Assembly: GCA_963682175.1 (NCBI GenBank)
Contig: OY821777.1
Location: 17,566,001-17,630,000 of the forward strand
Direction of reading: 5' to 3'
Source: Triglochin maritima
Lineage: Eukaryota; Streptophyta; Magnoliopsida; Alismatales; Juncaginaceae
DNA length: 64,000 nucleotides
Shown here one piece after another: positions 33,977 through 45,362 of this stretch. Below the pieces are notes generated by a model. That model was given only the letters and a program-made list of their open reading frames with translations, was not told the DNA's origin and did no database searches. The stretch's first letter is position 1. Every line of letters starts with the position of its first letter. The position numbers were made by a program, and so were the translations under genes.

Positions 33977-33986
33977 TTTGATACCA
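33977..33986 (-). other. Element C primer binding site
   Basis: The minus strand reads GTGGTATCAA beside the LTR end, the initiator-Met tRNA type (TGGTATCAGAGC) with decay after TATCA. Confidence 0.75.
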
Positions 33987-33987
33987 C

Positions 33988-34577
33988 TAAAGGATTTTGT
34001 GCTGTATACTTGTGTATGTTTTTAAAATTTTACAAGCAATTAGGATCGATTTTCATATTTTTCAACAATTTTTTGTACACAATTTCCTAATTCTATTTCA
34101 ATATATATAATAAACTATTTAATTTTGAAATACCTGGATTGGATCATACCTAGGGGTTATCGAATCTCTTTTACCATTAGGTAGATGAGTTTCACGTCGA
34201 ATCGCCTTGAATTCCTCCAAGTGTTCCCCAAATTCTAAACAAGATTAGAGATTTCGGAGCTAGCCAATCTACCTCTAATTCGAGGTTAGAATCTAGCTAA
34301 TAACCCCTTCAATGCTCCAAAGAAATTAATCTCTAGCACCCAATTAAAACTAAGAGAATTTTTTATAGAATGATGGAAAAAATTGGAGAGGGAAGAATTT
34401 TGCATTAGTGTAAACAATGACCTATTTGTAGGATTTCCTCTAACCCACATCGTGTGCAAACCACTTACACATGATCCCTTATTAACCTATCCAGTAAACC
34501 ACATCATGTGCAAATCACTTTGCACATGATCTATTGTTCATCTCTCCAGTAAACCACATCATGTGCAAACCACTTTG
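33988..34577 (-). repeat. Element C 5' LTR, part 1
   Basis: Matches the start of the LTR at 26205 (first bases changed to TAAAGGATTTTG) and runs through three 55-base units until solo LTR D interrupts the third unit after CTTTG. The LTR continues at 36691-36791 and 50955-51154. Confidence 0.85.
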
Positions 34578-36690
34578 TGAAATGAATGTGTTCTAAAAGT
34601 TTTACTTTTATATGTTAATTGTTATGAATTGGGTGTGCAAACATTTTGTTCCTTGATCATTGTATTCGTCTTTTAGAAGTGTTAATGAAGAGGTTCTTGG
34701 TCCTTAACTGCAGAGCTCTAATAGATAATGGTTTACATAAATCAAAAGTTATTCACAATCACGGTAATTAACATGAAACATTAATTACCGAGATAAGATT
34801 GTCTTGTTGGTCATCGATTATTGTAGCTCTACATATAGTTGACAACACGAGTATATAAAAGAGGAAAATGATTACTTTTATATATTGAATTGACCTAGCA
34901 AGTGAAACATTTTAGATTTGTGTTATGTGTTATTAATGTTTTCATTGCGTCTTGAATCCTGAGATATGACACTATGTCTTTTCACATAAGAAGTGTTCAA
35001 TTTGATTATTGTTAAAAACTATCAATGAGCATAGTGATAAAGACAATAGTTGGTTGAGCTCGACTTGTGCTGGAAAACATAGCTAGTCAAAAGATTATCA
35101 TTGCCCCTCTTAATTTGACTGATGATATCCGGTTGACTGGAAAGCAAAATTATAATGTGCATAATGTGACTTGAGTTAAGTATATATTTATAATTAGCAT
35201 AAGAGATCAGGAAATGAATATATAATACAAAGGTGACACATTTCTACTTTGTATATATTCTTAATAGCATGAGGCAATGGATACACACAAGTGATTTCTC
35301 CACATCACCGAATGGATCGTGTTTAGTTCGAGTGAACCATACATCTTTGCTAATTGGGTAACTATAATGTGTAGTAAGATACCACTTATAGTTTGTGATA
35401 TTAAGTGTTTAATATCATTGAAAATATAGGTTAGATCCTCCAATAGGTCACACCACAAAACTGGAAAACAAGAAGTTTGATTTTGTGTTCATATGATGTA
35501 TTGAGTATACATGTGGAGAACTGATTAAAATCAATATGTCGTAAAATGACATAATTAGAATCACAAATAAATTCATATGGGGTGTATATATTATGGGGTG
35601 TAATGTTTTGACGTTACATATGATAATATATTACATGATAAGTGAATTTCCTAAAAATCCCAAAGATCAAATTTTGTTGGATATTAATCCAAAATTTGAT
35701 AGAGGCAAAAATCAGGCAAAATGGTCGAACATTTTTGGGAACCGGTCGACCGAATATCTACAATAACTTTTGAGTTCGTAAATGGTCAACCGGATGGATG
35801 CGTGGGCCGACCAAATATTCCCAGGAACGTTTCTTGGTTGTGAACGGTCGACCGACTTGTAGCAGCGTCCGACTGAAAATTCACAATAACTGTTATTGTG
35901 TTAAATCGGTCGACCATTTGGGCATGTTTGTTCGAGAAAAATCACAGTAATTTTGGGAGGGTGTGATGGGTCGACCGCCTGGTTCCATGGTCCAACCACA
36001 ACCGCAATTACATGCCTATAGGTCGACCAGTAGGCAAGTTTCGGTCGACAGGTGAACACGATTTTGCTGGAATTAATTATGGGATTAATGTTGATCATGG
36101 GTTGGATTTATTCCAATTGTGGTCAAACGTTTTTAAGGATGATTATGTGTCAATTTGTGATTAGTTTAAGGAAGAAAAAAACAAGAGATAATGGGTTAGT
36201 GGATAACCCATGATGTGGGTTTTGGGAGAGCCTAAAAATAGGTCTCCTTTCCCTACTTGTTTTATATGAATGCAAAATTCTCTCTCCCTAACCTCTCCAC
36301 TAATCCATCTGAATTTCTCTTAATTATTTTGAGCTTTTGGAGATTAAATCTCAGGGAGCTTTAGAGGGGTTATTAGCTAGATTATAAGTTTAATTAGAGA
36401 TTGATTGACTAGCTCCTTTATCTCTAATCTTGTTTAGAGTTTGGTGAACACTTGGAGGCGAATCAACCGGCGATTCGACTTGTGACACAACTCCGGATCT
36501 TCGTCAAGGTTTTAGAGAACCTTTGGGTATGATCCTCTTACATTTGTTTTAACAAATATATATAGATTATATGATATTAAAATAAATGTAAAACAATGTT
36601 CACGAAATTATTGAAAATATGGAAATCGATCTTGTATGCATGTATAATTTTTTTAAAACATATACATACATAGGGGCACAAGATCCTACA
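34578..36690 (+). mobile_element. D: solo copia LTR with CTTTG target duplication
   Basis: A 2113-base plus-strand LTR, TGAAATGAATGTG to ...AAGATCCTACA, without internal domain. CTTTG flanks it at 34573-34577 and 36691-36695. It is a distinct subfamily but shares the subterminal inverted repeat (34591-34608), the CACACCACAAAACTGG block and a diverged palindrome array. A TATA-like CCTAAAAATA is at 36231-36240. It inserted at the centre of an inverted repeat unit in LTR C. Confidence 0.92.
35721..36056 (+). promoter_or_regulatory. Diverged palindrome array in U3 of LTR D
   Basis: About eleven GGTCGACC-related units between 35721 and 36056 (for example CCGGTCGACCGAA near 35742 and AACGGTCGACCGA near 35842), many with one changed arm. 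Spacers differ from those of LTR1-3. The array ends 175 bases before the TATA-like box. Confidence 0.75.
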
Positions 36691-36791
36691 CTTTGCACAT
36701 GATCTCTTGTTTATTTTGCCACATCATCTCATAACTACCTTTGACCAATGTGGCTTAAATCCAACCATTAATCAATAAAAATTCTTTTATT
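36691..36791 (-). repeat. Element C 5' LTR, part 2
   Basis: A 101-base piece between the insertions D and F. It starts with the repeated CTTTG and completes the third 55-base unit, ending TTATT, the target site of F. Confidence 0.85.
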
Positions 36792-37016
36792 TGTTATAAA
36801 ATAATAGAATAAAGAACAAAGAAGAAGAAGATTTGGGGAAGAATAATTGTTGTATTTCATCATCACCAAAGTATTACAATAGTCTCCTATTTATAGACTT
36901 AAAGAAGCAAATGAAAGGGTGTATGTTACAAGTTACAAATGAGAATGTGAGAGATTGATGGAGTTATGGGAGGAGAAGGTGAAGGTGAAGCATCCATTGC
37001 ATAATATTTCACAACA
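36792..37016 (-). repeat. F 3' LTR
   Basis: 225 bases, about 95% like its partner by eye. TATA box (minus) CTATAAATAG at 36887-36896. Confidence 0.9.
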
Positions 37017-38561
37017 CTCCCCCTTGGATCTTCACCAATATGTTTTTCAGTCTGCCTCGTTAAAAACCTTACTAAGAAAAACTCATTGGGATAAAAACTT
37101 AGTAAAGGGAAAAAAAGTGCAGAGCGTATAATCATCCCCCTCATTTCAACAAACGTTTTTCAAACGTTGAACACCAATATTGAAAACAAGTCGTTCAAAA
37201 TCTCTGGTAGGCAACGACTTGGTGAATAGATCTGCAAAGTTGTCACTTGATCGGTCTGCCTCATTAAAAACCTTGCCAAGTAAAATCCTGTGGGACAAAA
37301 ACCAAGTGAAGGAAAAAAAGAGTGCAGCGTATAATTCTCCACCTCAATTCAACATACATTTATAACACTCCCTTAGACAATATGTGTTATGTTTATGTCT
37401 CGTTAAAAACCTTGCTACAAAACCCAGTGGGAAAAAGTAGCTAAGGAAAAAATGCATAACATACACTAACAAAATTGCACAAGTTGACTTGTTAAAAACC
37501 TTTAACCAATAAAACATTTTAGGACAAAAATTGGAAAAAGGAAAAAAGAGTGCAACTACAAGCCTTCTAGGCTTTATCCTTCAGGGATATCCGTCCTTCA
37601 GGGTCGATAAATACAAATCCGCTCCCCTGATTCGTAGTTTACCAAACTTACGAATATATTTTACAAAGTTGTTAAACACAAAAGTTCATGGGGATTCAAT
37701 AAACAAATACATGATAGTTTAACAGATTTAATGGATATTTACTATATTTCACTTAGATAATAGGATTGTGAAATGTGTTTGTGCAATTTTTCTCAAATGA
37801 TATACTAGGAGTAACACAAATTGTGACAACTTTTGCAAAATATGAATATGCTACCTCAAAAGATATTACTTATGGAAAATTTAAAGATGTCTCATATTTA
37901 CATTGATGTCATAGCAATATAAGAATGTAAGAATCAATAACTGATTCACCAACTTGCATAAAGTTGTAATGACTCCACATAATGACACCAAATAGTTTGT
38001 GATAATAATTGATGTGTATTGGACATATAGGAAACATCACTAATATAAATCTTTGTCGCATGACTAGAAATTGGTAGATCCTTGAACGTCATCTAAATGT
38101 TTTCAGAAAAATATTTTCTGTGAACATGATAAGGAACTTCATGTCCTATAAGAATTGGATCTTTGTCGATATACAATAGATGCCCTTTGTTAATGTGCTT
38201 TCAAGATGAGCATTTAGTAGAATATTTTTTTTCAATATTTCCTTTCTACAATTGAATCACTCTACCAAATCTCTTCTGGAGAATGTTCGAACTTTACATC
38301 GAAAAAAATTGGTTTATAAATATTTCACAATTTTCAAAAACTCCGCCATTTAAAAAATCCGTCATTTAAATATTTCACAATTTTTCAAAAACTCTGTTAG
38401 AGGTCCTATGACATCAAGTCACATGCATATAATAAATAATAGTAAATTTTGTTATTGGGTGAAACATATGGACGACTAAGATCAACATGATATCATTTTT
38501 CAGGATGACTTTGATTGAAGATATTATATGCACACTCTTAATTGTTTCTTGATATAGTGAT
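37017..38561 (-). other. F interior, part near 3' LTR
   Basis: No convincing ORF. It contains several degenerate copies of a CTCGTTAAAAACCTT...GGGA-AAAA motif (near 37050, 37260, 37400 and 37490), which look like tandemly diverged units, and two TCCTTCAGGG motifs at 37577-37587 and 37594-37604. The sequence 38280-38400 has a short imperfect duplication around AAATATTTCACAATTTTTC. Confidence 0.6.
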
Positions 38562-38566
38562 CTTTG

Positions 38567-40687
38567 TTTAATTATACATATATATTTTCGAAATTTTTAT
38601 GTATAACAAGGATCAATTACAATTTTCTTTGATTTATTTCATGCATGCATCGGTTTGTTTTAACAACTAGTTTGAAAAACCTTATTAAAACAAACACAAG
38701 GGACTCCGAAATTCATACCTAGAAGTTCTCTAAAACTTCTTGAAGATTCGGAGACGTTGAGAAGATGATCGTCGCTTCCCGTTGCGCCGGATGCCTCCGA
38801 GTGTTCACCGAAACCCTAAACAAGGTTGGAGAGAAAGGAGCTAGCCAATCAATCTCCAAACAAGCTTAGAATCTGGCTACAAACCCCTTCCTTAGCCTCT
38901 GAGATTTCTCCTTCCAAAGACTTAGAAAACTAAGACAATTTTCGTGGGTTTTAGTAGTGAATTAGGAGAGAAAATAATTTCTGAATTGTGTATGCAATTA
39001 GGGAGAATAAGGACCTATTTATAGGTTCCAATCTTACTCTTAATCATGGCTATTCTTAAGCCACGGTTTTATTACAATTTCTCTCACAAACTAATTCCAT
39101 AATGCATTATATGCACCCACAAAACGTTTGACCAAATTTGGAGCTAATCCAACCATCGATCAAATTAATCTCTTAATAATCAAAGGCAGAAAATCGACCG
39201 CTGTTCGGTTTACCGAGTCCCACTCGGTTAACCGAATGTGTCACGATCGTTTAACCGAGTACGTGACGGATGACCGAATCTTAAGGGGAAAAATTCTCCT
39301 TAACCGATCAGACTCATTCACGTCTAAGACCGAGTGCTATTCGGTTAACCGAAAATATCGGAACTTGACATTGTTCGGTCGACCGATTTTGGTTCGGTAT
39401 ACCGTACCAAAGTTCCAGGCACTTTGGTCAAGTTCGGTCAATCAATTACGATTATCCGTTCCACGTTCGGTTGACCGATCCATAGATCCTTCGGTCGACC
39501 GAACCTCAACGGATTACCGAACTTCTACCCGATTTTGCCTATTTCAAATTTTGGATTTATTTCCAACAAAATTTGAACTTAAGGGGGTTTTAGCAAATTC
39601 ACAACTTATGCAATGTATTATCCTATGCAACAATAAATTATTGCACCCCATAATATATGCATCTCATATGAATTTATCATGACTCTAATTATGTTTATAT
39701 ACAACATAATTGATTTTACTTGTTCACCACATGTGTCATATATTCTATGAGAAACCCGACACATCATATGAACCAAAAATCAAGCTTCTTGTTTCACGGT
39801 TTTTGCGGTGTGACCTATGGGAGGATCTAAACTAAGTTGACAGTGATATTAAGAGCTTGATATCACAAGCTATAAGCGGTATCTAGCTACACATTATAGC
39901 TCCCAATTAGTTAGATGTCTTAATTCCACTCGAACCAAAACCCGATCCATTTAGTGATGGAGTGCACCACTTGTGTCCGTCCCTTGCCTCATGATATTAA
40001 GAATACACACAAAGTAGTATTGTGTCATCTTTGTATTAGTATTCATTTCTTGATCTCTTTAAGCTAGTTATAAATATGTGACTTAACTTAAATCACATTG
40101 TGCACATTATAACTTTTGTTTTATCAAGGGGCCCACTAATATCATCACTCAATTAAGAGGGGCAATGATAATCTTTTGACTAACTATCTTCTCCAACGAA
40201 AGTTATACTTAACCAACCGATGCCTTTACACTACACTGATCGATAGTTCAAGACACTGATCTAATTAAGTATTCCTTAAGTGATTAGATATAAGTCTCAT
40301 ATCAAAGGACCAAAGACACAGTAAAATATTAATGACACAGAAACACATTTCTATAATATTTTACTTATTATGTCTATTCAGTATACAAAAGTAATATTTT
40401 CCTCTTTTGCATACCCGTGTTGTCACTCACTTGTAGAGCTACAATGATCTATGACCAACACGACAATCTTAACTCGGTAATTAATGTTCCATGTTAATTA
40501 CCATGATTGCGAATATCTTTTGTTTTATGTAAACCAATATCTTTTAGAGCTCTACGGTTAAGGACCAAGAGTCTCTTCCTTAACACTTCTAAAAGACGAA
40601 TAACATAAACAAGGAACAAAATGATTTCTCATTCAATTCATAATAATTGGCATTTAAAAGTAAAACTTTTAGAACACATTCCCTTCA
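38567..40687 (-). repeat. E 3' LTR, lacking its terminal 14 bases
   Basis: 2121 bases matching 45377-47497 without length change. The outer end, which in the 5' LTR reads TGTAGGATTTCATG, is absent, yet the target duplication CTTTG is still adjacent. TATA box (minus) at 39014-39025. Confidence 0.9.
39191..39523 (-). promoter_or_regulatory. Palindrome array with variable centre, E 3' LTR
   Basis: About thirteen units of the form TTCGGTnnACCGAA. The central pair is CG in some (39374, 39490), TG in others (39466), and TA in many (39223, 39245, 39350, 39393). It ends about 170 bases upstream of the minus-strand TATA box. It is the same kind of array as in LTR1-3 but with many TA centres. Confidence 0.8.
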
Positions 40688-40702
40688 ATCTCCCACTTGT
40701 TA
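40688..40702 (-). other. E polypurine tract
   Basis: The minus strand reads AACAAGTGGGAGAT next to the LTR TG. Confidence 0.85.
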
Positions 40703-40771
40703 TTAAAGTTTTCTTTCTCATACATACTCAATGCATAAAACAATAATAACTAGGGTAAACCCCATTACATA

Positions 40772-43700
40772 TCAATCATCAAGCCAATCTACATGGTTCC
40801 TCAATCCCATGGACTCGAAATGCATTTCGCCTTTGGCTTGGGATAAGGGTTTTGTGAATGTATCAGTTGTGTTGCTGTTGGTGTCCACCCATAACAGATT
40901 TATTTTGCCTTCGTCGATGAGGTCACGCGTCACGAAGTACTTACGATCCATGTACTTCACTTTGTGGTGTGATTTGGGATCCTTGATTTGCGAGATAGAT
41001 GCACTATTGTCGCAAAATAGCTCTATTGGTCCCTCGTTCGAGGGAACTACTCCAAGCTCTTCAAGGAACTTCTTAATCCACACTCCTTCCTTGCTCGCTT
41101 CAGCGACAGCCATCACTTCGGAAGCAGTGGTTGAGTCGGCAGTAGTGCTTTGCTTCCAACTACGCCAACTCACAGCTCCACCATTCAGAAGGAAGACGTA
41201 TCCTGATTGCGACCTTCTATCGTCTGGATCACTCATGAAACTCGCATCCGAGTAACCTTCAGCTATCAATTCCCTTTGTCCTCCATAAACAATAATCTTA
41301 TCCTTAGTCCGGTTAAGGTACTTCAGGATATTCTTGACCGCAGTCCATTGCTCAGGACCTGGGTTGGATTGGTGACGACTTGTCACACTTAGAGCATACG
41401 AGACATCGGGTCTTGTGCAAGTCATCGCGTACATGATCGACCCAATTGCCGAAGCATAAGGGACATCTTTTATGTACTCTAAGTCCTTACGTGATTGCGC
41501 ACGTTGAGACTTCTTGAGTTGCACACCCATACTCATTGGCACACTGCCCTTTTTGGAGTTGTTCATCTTGAACATTTCCAAGACCTTGTCAATGTATGCA
41601 CGTTGACTGAGGCCAATGAGTCTGCGAGATCTATCTCGATATATCTTGATTCCCAAGATGTATTGAGCCTCACCCATGTCTTTCATCGAAAATGCAGATT
41701 TCAATGAACTTCTCGTTTGCTCAAGCAAAGGAATATGATTGCCCATAAGCAATATGTCATCGACATATAGGATTAGGAATACTACATGGCTCCCACTAAC
41801 CTTCTTGTATACACAAGGTTCTTCCTTACTTTGAATGAAGTGAAGCTTCTTCACTTCCTCGTCAAAGCGTCTGTTCCAACTCCTTGATGCTTGCTTCAAT
41901 CCATAGATGGATCTTTGAAGCTTGCATGCATTCTCGCTATTCTTTGGATCTTCAAAACCTTGAGGTTGTACCATGTACACATCCTCCTCCAAGTTCCCAT
42001 TCAGGAACGCCGTTTTGACATCCATTTGCCATATTTCATAATCGTGAAATGCGGCAATAGCGAGCATGATCCGAATAGACTTGAACATGGCAACCGGTGA
42101 AAAAGTTTCATCATAGTCAATTCCTTGAACTTGAGTGAAACCCTTCGCTACAAGCCTTGCTTTGTAGGTTGTCAAGTTCCCATCCATGTCCATCTTCCTC
42201 TTAAAAACCCATTTATTATGAATGGCCTTTTTCCCTTGAGGAAGGTCAACCAAGTCCCATACTTGATTATCATACATGGATTCTATTTCGGATTCCATGG
42301 CCTTAAGCCATAGTTTGGAGTCTTCCCTTTCCATTGCTTCTTGGAAGGTCAAGGGATCATTGGTATCTAGTACCATGATTTCATGAAGTCCCAGATACAA
42401 ATCGAGTTTCTTCCTTTCCCTTGTTGACCTTCTAAGTTCTTTTGGTTCTTCTCGTGTCTCTCGAACTTCTTCCACAATTTCTTGAGGAGTGGGTTCACGT
42501 TCAATTCTTGACCGTACACTTGGTGGGGATGATTGAGATTCTCTCACAATTTCTTGTGATGGTCTCTCGCTCACGCTCCCACTAACCAAAGGAATCTCGG
42601 TTGGGCCTTCATGATCTTGAATGTCATCATTCATTTCATGATCTTGTAGGGTATCTTGAGTTTCCTCAAGCACAACCCTACTCCCACTACTTTTTATCTT
42701 TCTAGAAATTCCTTTTCCAGAAATGTGGCATCCCTCTCTACAATCACTCGATTGGAGGTGATATGCCAAAAGTAGTATCCTCTTGTCTCACGAGGATAAC
42801 CTATAAAGAAGCACTTATCCGCTTTTGGTTGAAGTTTGGTCGACATCAATTTCTTGACGTAGGCCTCACAACCCCAAATCTTGAGAAAACTGAGCTTAGG
42901 TGTTTTACCACTCCATAGCTCATAAGGAGTTTTCTCCACGGATTTGGATGGAACATTATTTAGTGTGTAAGCCGCAGTTTGTAGTGCATAACTCCAAAAG
43001 TAAAGAGGTAATTCCGCATGACTCATCATTGACCGAACCATGTCGAGCAATGTCCTATTCCTCCTTTCGGATACCCCATTCCACTGAGGTGTACCGGGAG
43101 GGGTGAGTTGAGGTACAATACCAAACTTCTTTAGGTATGAGTCAAATTCGGCACTTAAGTACCCACCTCCACGATCCGTTCGTAGAGACTTGATTTTCTT
43201 GTCGAGTTGGTTCTCTACTTCATTCTTGAATTCTTTGAACTTGTCAAAAGATTCACTTTTGTTTCTCATTAGATAAACATAGCCATAACGACTATAATCA
43301 TCCGTGAACGTAATGAAGTACCTGAAACCATCTCGTGCACTTGTACTCATTGGACCACATACATCGGAATGTATCAAATCCAACAAGCCACTCGCCCTTG
43401 GGCCTTTCTTCTTGAAAGGCTTTTTGGTCATTTTTCCCATTAGACATGGTTGGCATGTCTCCAATGATTTAAAATCAAGTAGACCAAGAAGGTTAGCTTC
43501 TTGCAATTTCTTGATGCGCTTTTCATTTATGTGACCAAGACGATAGTGCCACAAGAGAGTATCATTCTCGTGAGTGGTCTTAAGTCTTTTGTTATTGATA
43601 TTAAAGATTTGTTTATTATCCAATTCAAGCAAATAGAGACCATTCCTTATGAACGCATTTGCATAGAACACACCATTCTTCGATATAGACAAACAAGAAT

Positions 43701-44883
43701 TTGAAATATTTATATTAAAATTATCCATATCCAGACATGATACAGAAATAATATTCTTGCTAATCGAAGGTACATAATAAACATTCTTTAGACATAAATT
43801 TAAACCACTACACAATTGAAGCACCACAGAACCTTGTGCAACCGCAGACACGTTCGCACCATTTCCGACCTTCAATTCTACCTCGTTCCGTACGAGTTCC
43901 TTCCTATCCATGAGTAGCTGCACATTAGAAACTATGTGAGCACAAGATCCGGTATCAATTACCCAATCCTGGACAGAGGTGGCTAAATTTATTTCAATAA
44001 CAAATATACCTTTGGCCTTTTTCGGGCGCCGACGTTCAATCACTCCGTTGTCAAGGTCTTCCTTGTACTTGGGGCAATTTGGCCGGATGTGTCCTTTTTC
44101 ACCACAGTGAAAGCACTCCGTATTGGGAGTTGGAGATTTCTGAGATTTCCCCCTTGAGGCACTCGCACGAGCACCTCCTACTCCCTTGCTCTTGATTGAA
44201 CTACTTTTGGTAGATTTGCCCTTTCCTTTACCAATCTTATGGCTCCTCCCATGGACGGCAAGGACTTGCTTGTCCCTACCCTTGCCCATGTCAACTTCAG
44301 CAGTTTTGAGAGCGTTGTGCAGCTCCTCAAGACTCACCCCTTTTTCACGCACGTGGTAGTGCATCACAAAGTCCTTAAAGGACGGGGCTAGAGAGCCAAG
44401 GATCATATCTTCAGCAATGTCCTCGGGCATTGGTGAAGAGAGCTTTGCCAACTTCTCAAGGTATCCTTGCATCGTGAGAAAATGCATAGATACCGATGTT
44501 CCCTCCGCCATATGGCACCTTGTGAGTGCGATGGTGGTCTTATAGCGCTCCTTTCGGGCACTATCCATGAACATCTTAGATAAAGCCTCCATGGTCTTCT
44601 TGGGTTTTGAATCCAAGTATTTTGCTTGGAGTGAGTCACCCATGGATGCCAGCATAAGACCGTGAACCTGGTTCTCTTGGTCTTCCCACTTGGCCTTAGC
44701 CTCTTTCTCTTCATCGGTTAATCTCTCATTCCACTTTGGGTTTGGACCTTCCAAAATGTGAGATAGTTTATCAAACTTTAACACGATGTTGAGTTTGAGT
44801 TGCCAACTAATGAAGTTTGAGCCACCATTCACTAAAGGGTGTTTTTCTATCATGGATCGTACGATAGGTTGGATGTTCGACAT
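40772..44883 (-). pseudogene. E Ty1/copia Gag-Pol polyprotein, one frameshift
   Basis: Encodes the full copia set for reverse transcription and integration, about 1370 codons in all. The first frame (44883-42694, true ATG) holds a UBN2-type Gag (about residues 20-200), zinc knuckle CFHCGEKGHIRPNC at 257-270, aspartic protease DTG at 310-312, integrase zinc finger (His446, His451, Cys477, Cys480) and DDE residues Asp507, Asp570 and Glu606. The second frame (42769-40772) continues with the linker, RT ([23 protein letters not shown]) and RNase H (GYSDASF, DNSAS). A one-base deletion near 42705, compared with the plus-strand copy at 8226-8240, separates them, after EKEFLER. All catalytic residues checked are present, so this frameshift is the only clear lesion. 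Lineage looks Tork/Angela-like, with low certainty. Confidence 0.93.
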
Positions 44884-45350
44884 TTTTCTACAAAATAAAT
44901 CATATAGGTTTTAATGCCAATTTTATGTTTTAATACACATGCATACATATATTGAATATATAAATGTAAATGTTGCAAATTAAAATCTTGCTCATAAATG
45001 CAACAACCCAAGATCCTATTAATTGTAATATAGACTAGCTAAGGGCTATCGAATACATTACAATATCAAGGTAAGAAAACATTTTCTAATCACAACCTTT
45101 TTTGAATTTTAGCAACATTTAGCATCTTCAAACTCTTGTGACTCTTGTCGTTTTAATTATGAGGGAATACGACCTATCCTCGTAAGAAAAACTTTTTCCC
45201 AAAACCGAGCGAGGGCTCTAGGTAATGTTAAGAAAACTTATTTCAACAAACATTTAAAGACCGAAAAACCGGTAAAACGAATTGTTTAAATCCTAGATGG
45301 TAAACTAGATTTGTTTACAGCCATAAATCATGAGAAAATTGAACCCTATG
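44884..45350 (-). other. E 5' leader
   Basis: Non-coding leader of about 0.47 kb between the primer site and the Gag ATG. Parts align with the longer C leader (32406-32700). Confidence 0.7.
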
Positions 45351-45362
45351 CTCTGATACCAC
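45351..45362 (-). other. E primer binding site, tRNA-iMet type
   Basis: The minus strand reads GTGGTATCAGAGC across the LTR edge, the standard Ty1/copia initiator-Met primer. Confidence 0.92.

Noticed and set aside
38565..38574. Alternative E LTR end at TGTTTAATTA, giving a canonical TG start
   Set aside because: With this end the flanking pentamers (ATCTT and CTTTG) do not match. Placing the edge two bases later gives an exact CTTTG pair.
39128..39682. 184-codon plus-strand ORF over the E 3' LTR array
   Set aside because: The matching region of the 5' LTR breaks it into two frames, and it runs antisense to the promoter region with no known domain.
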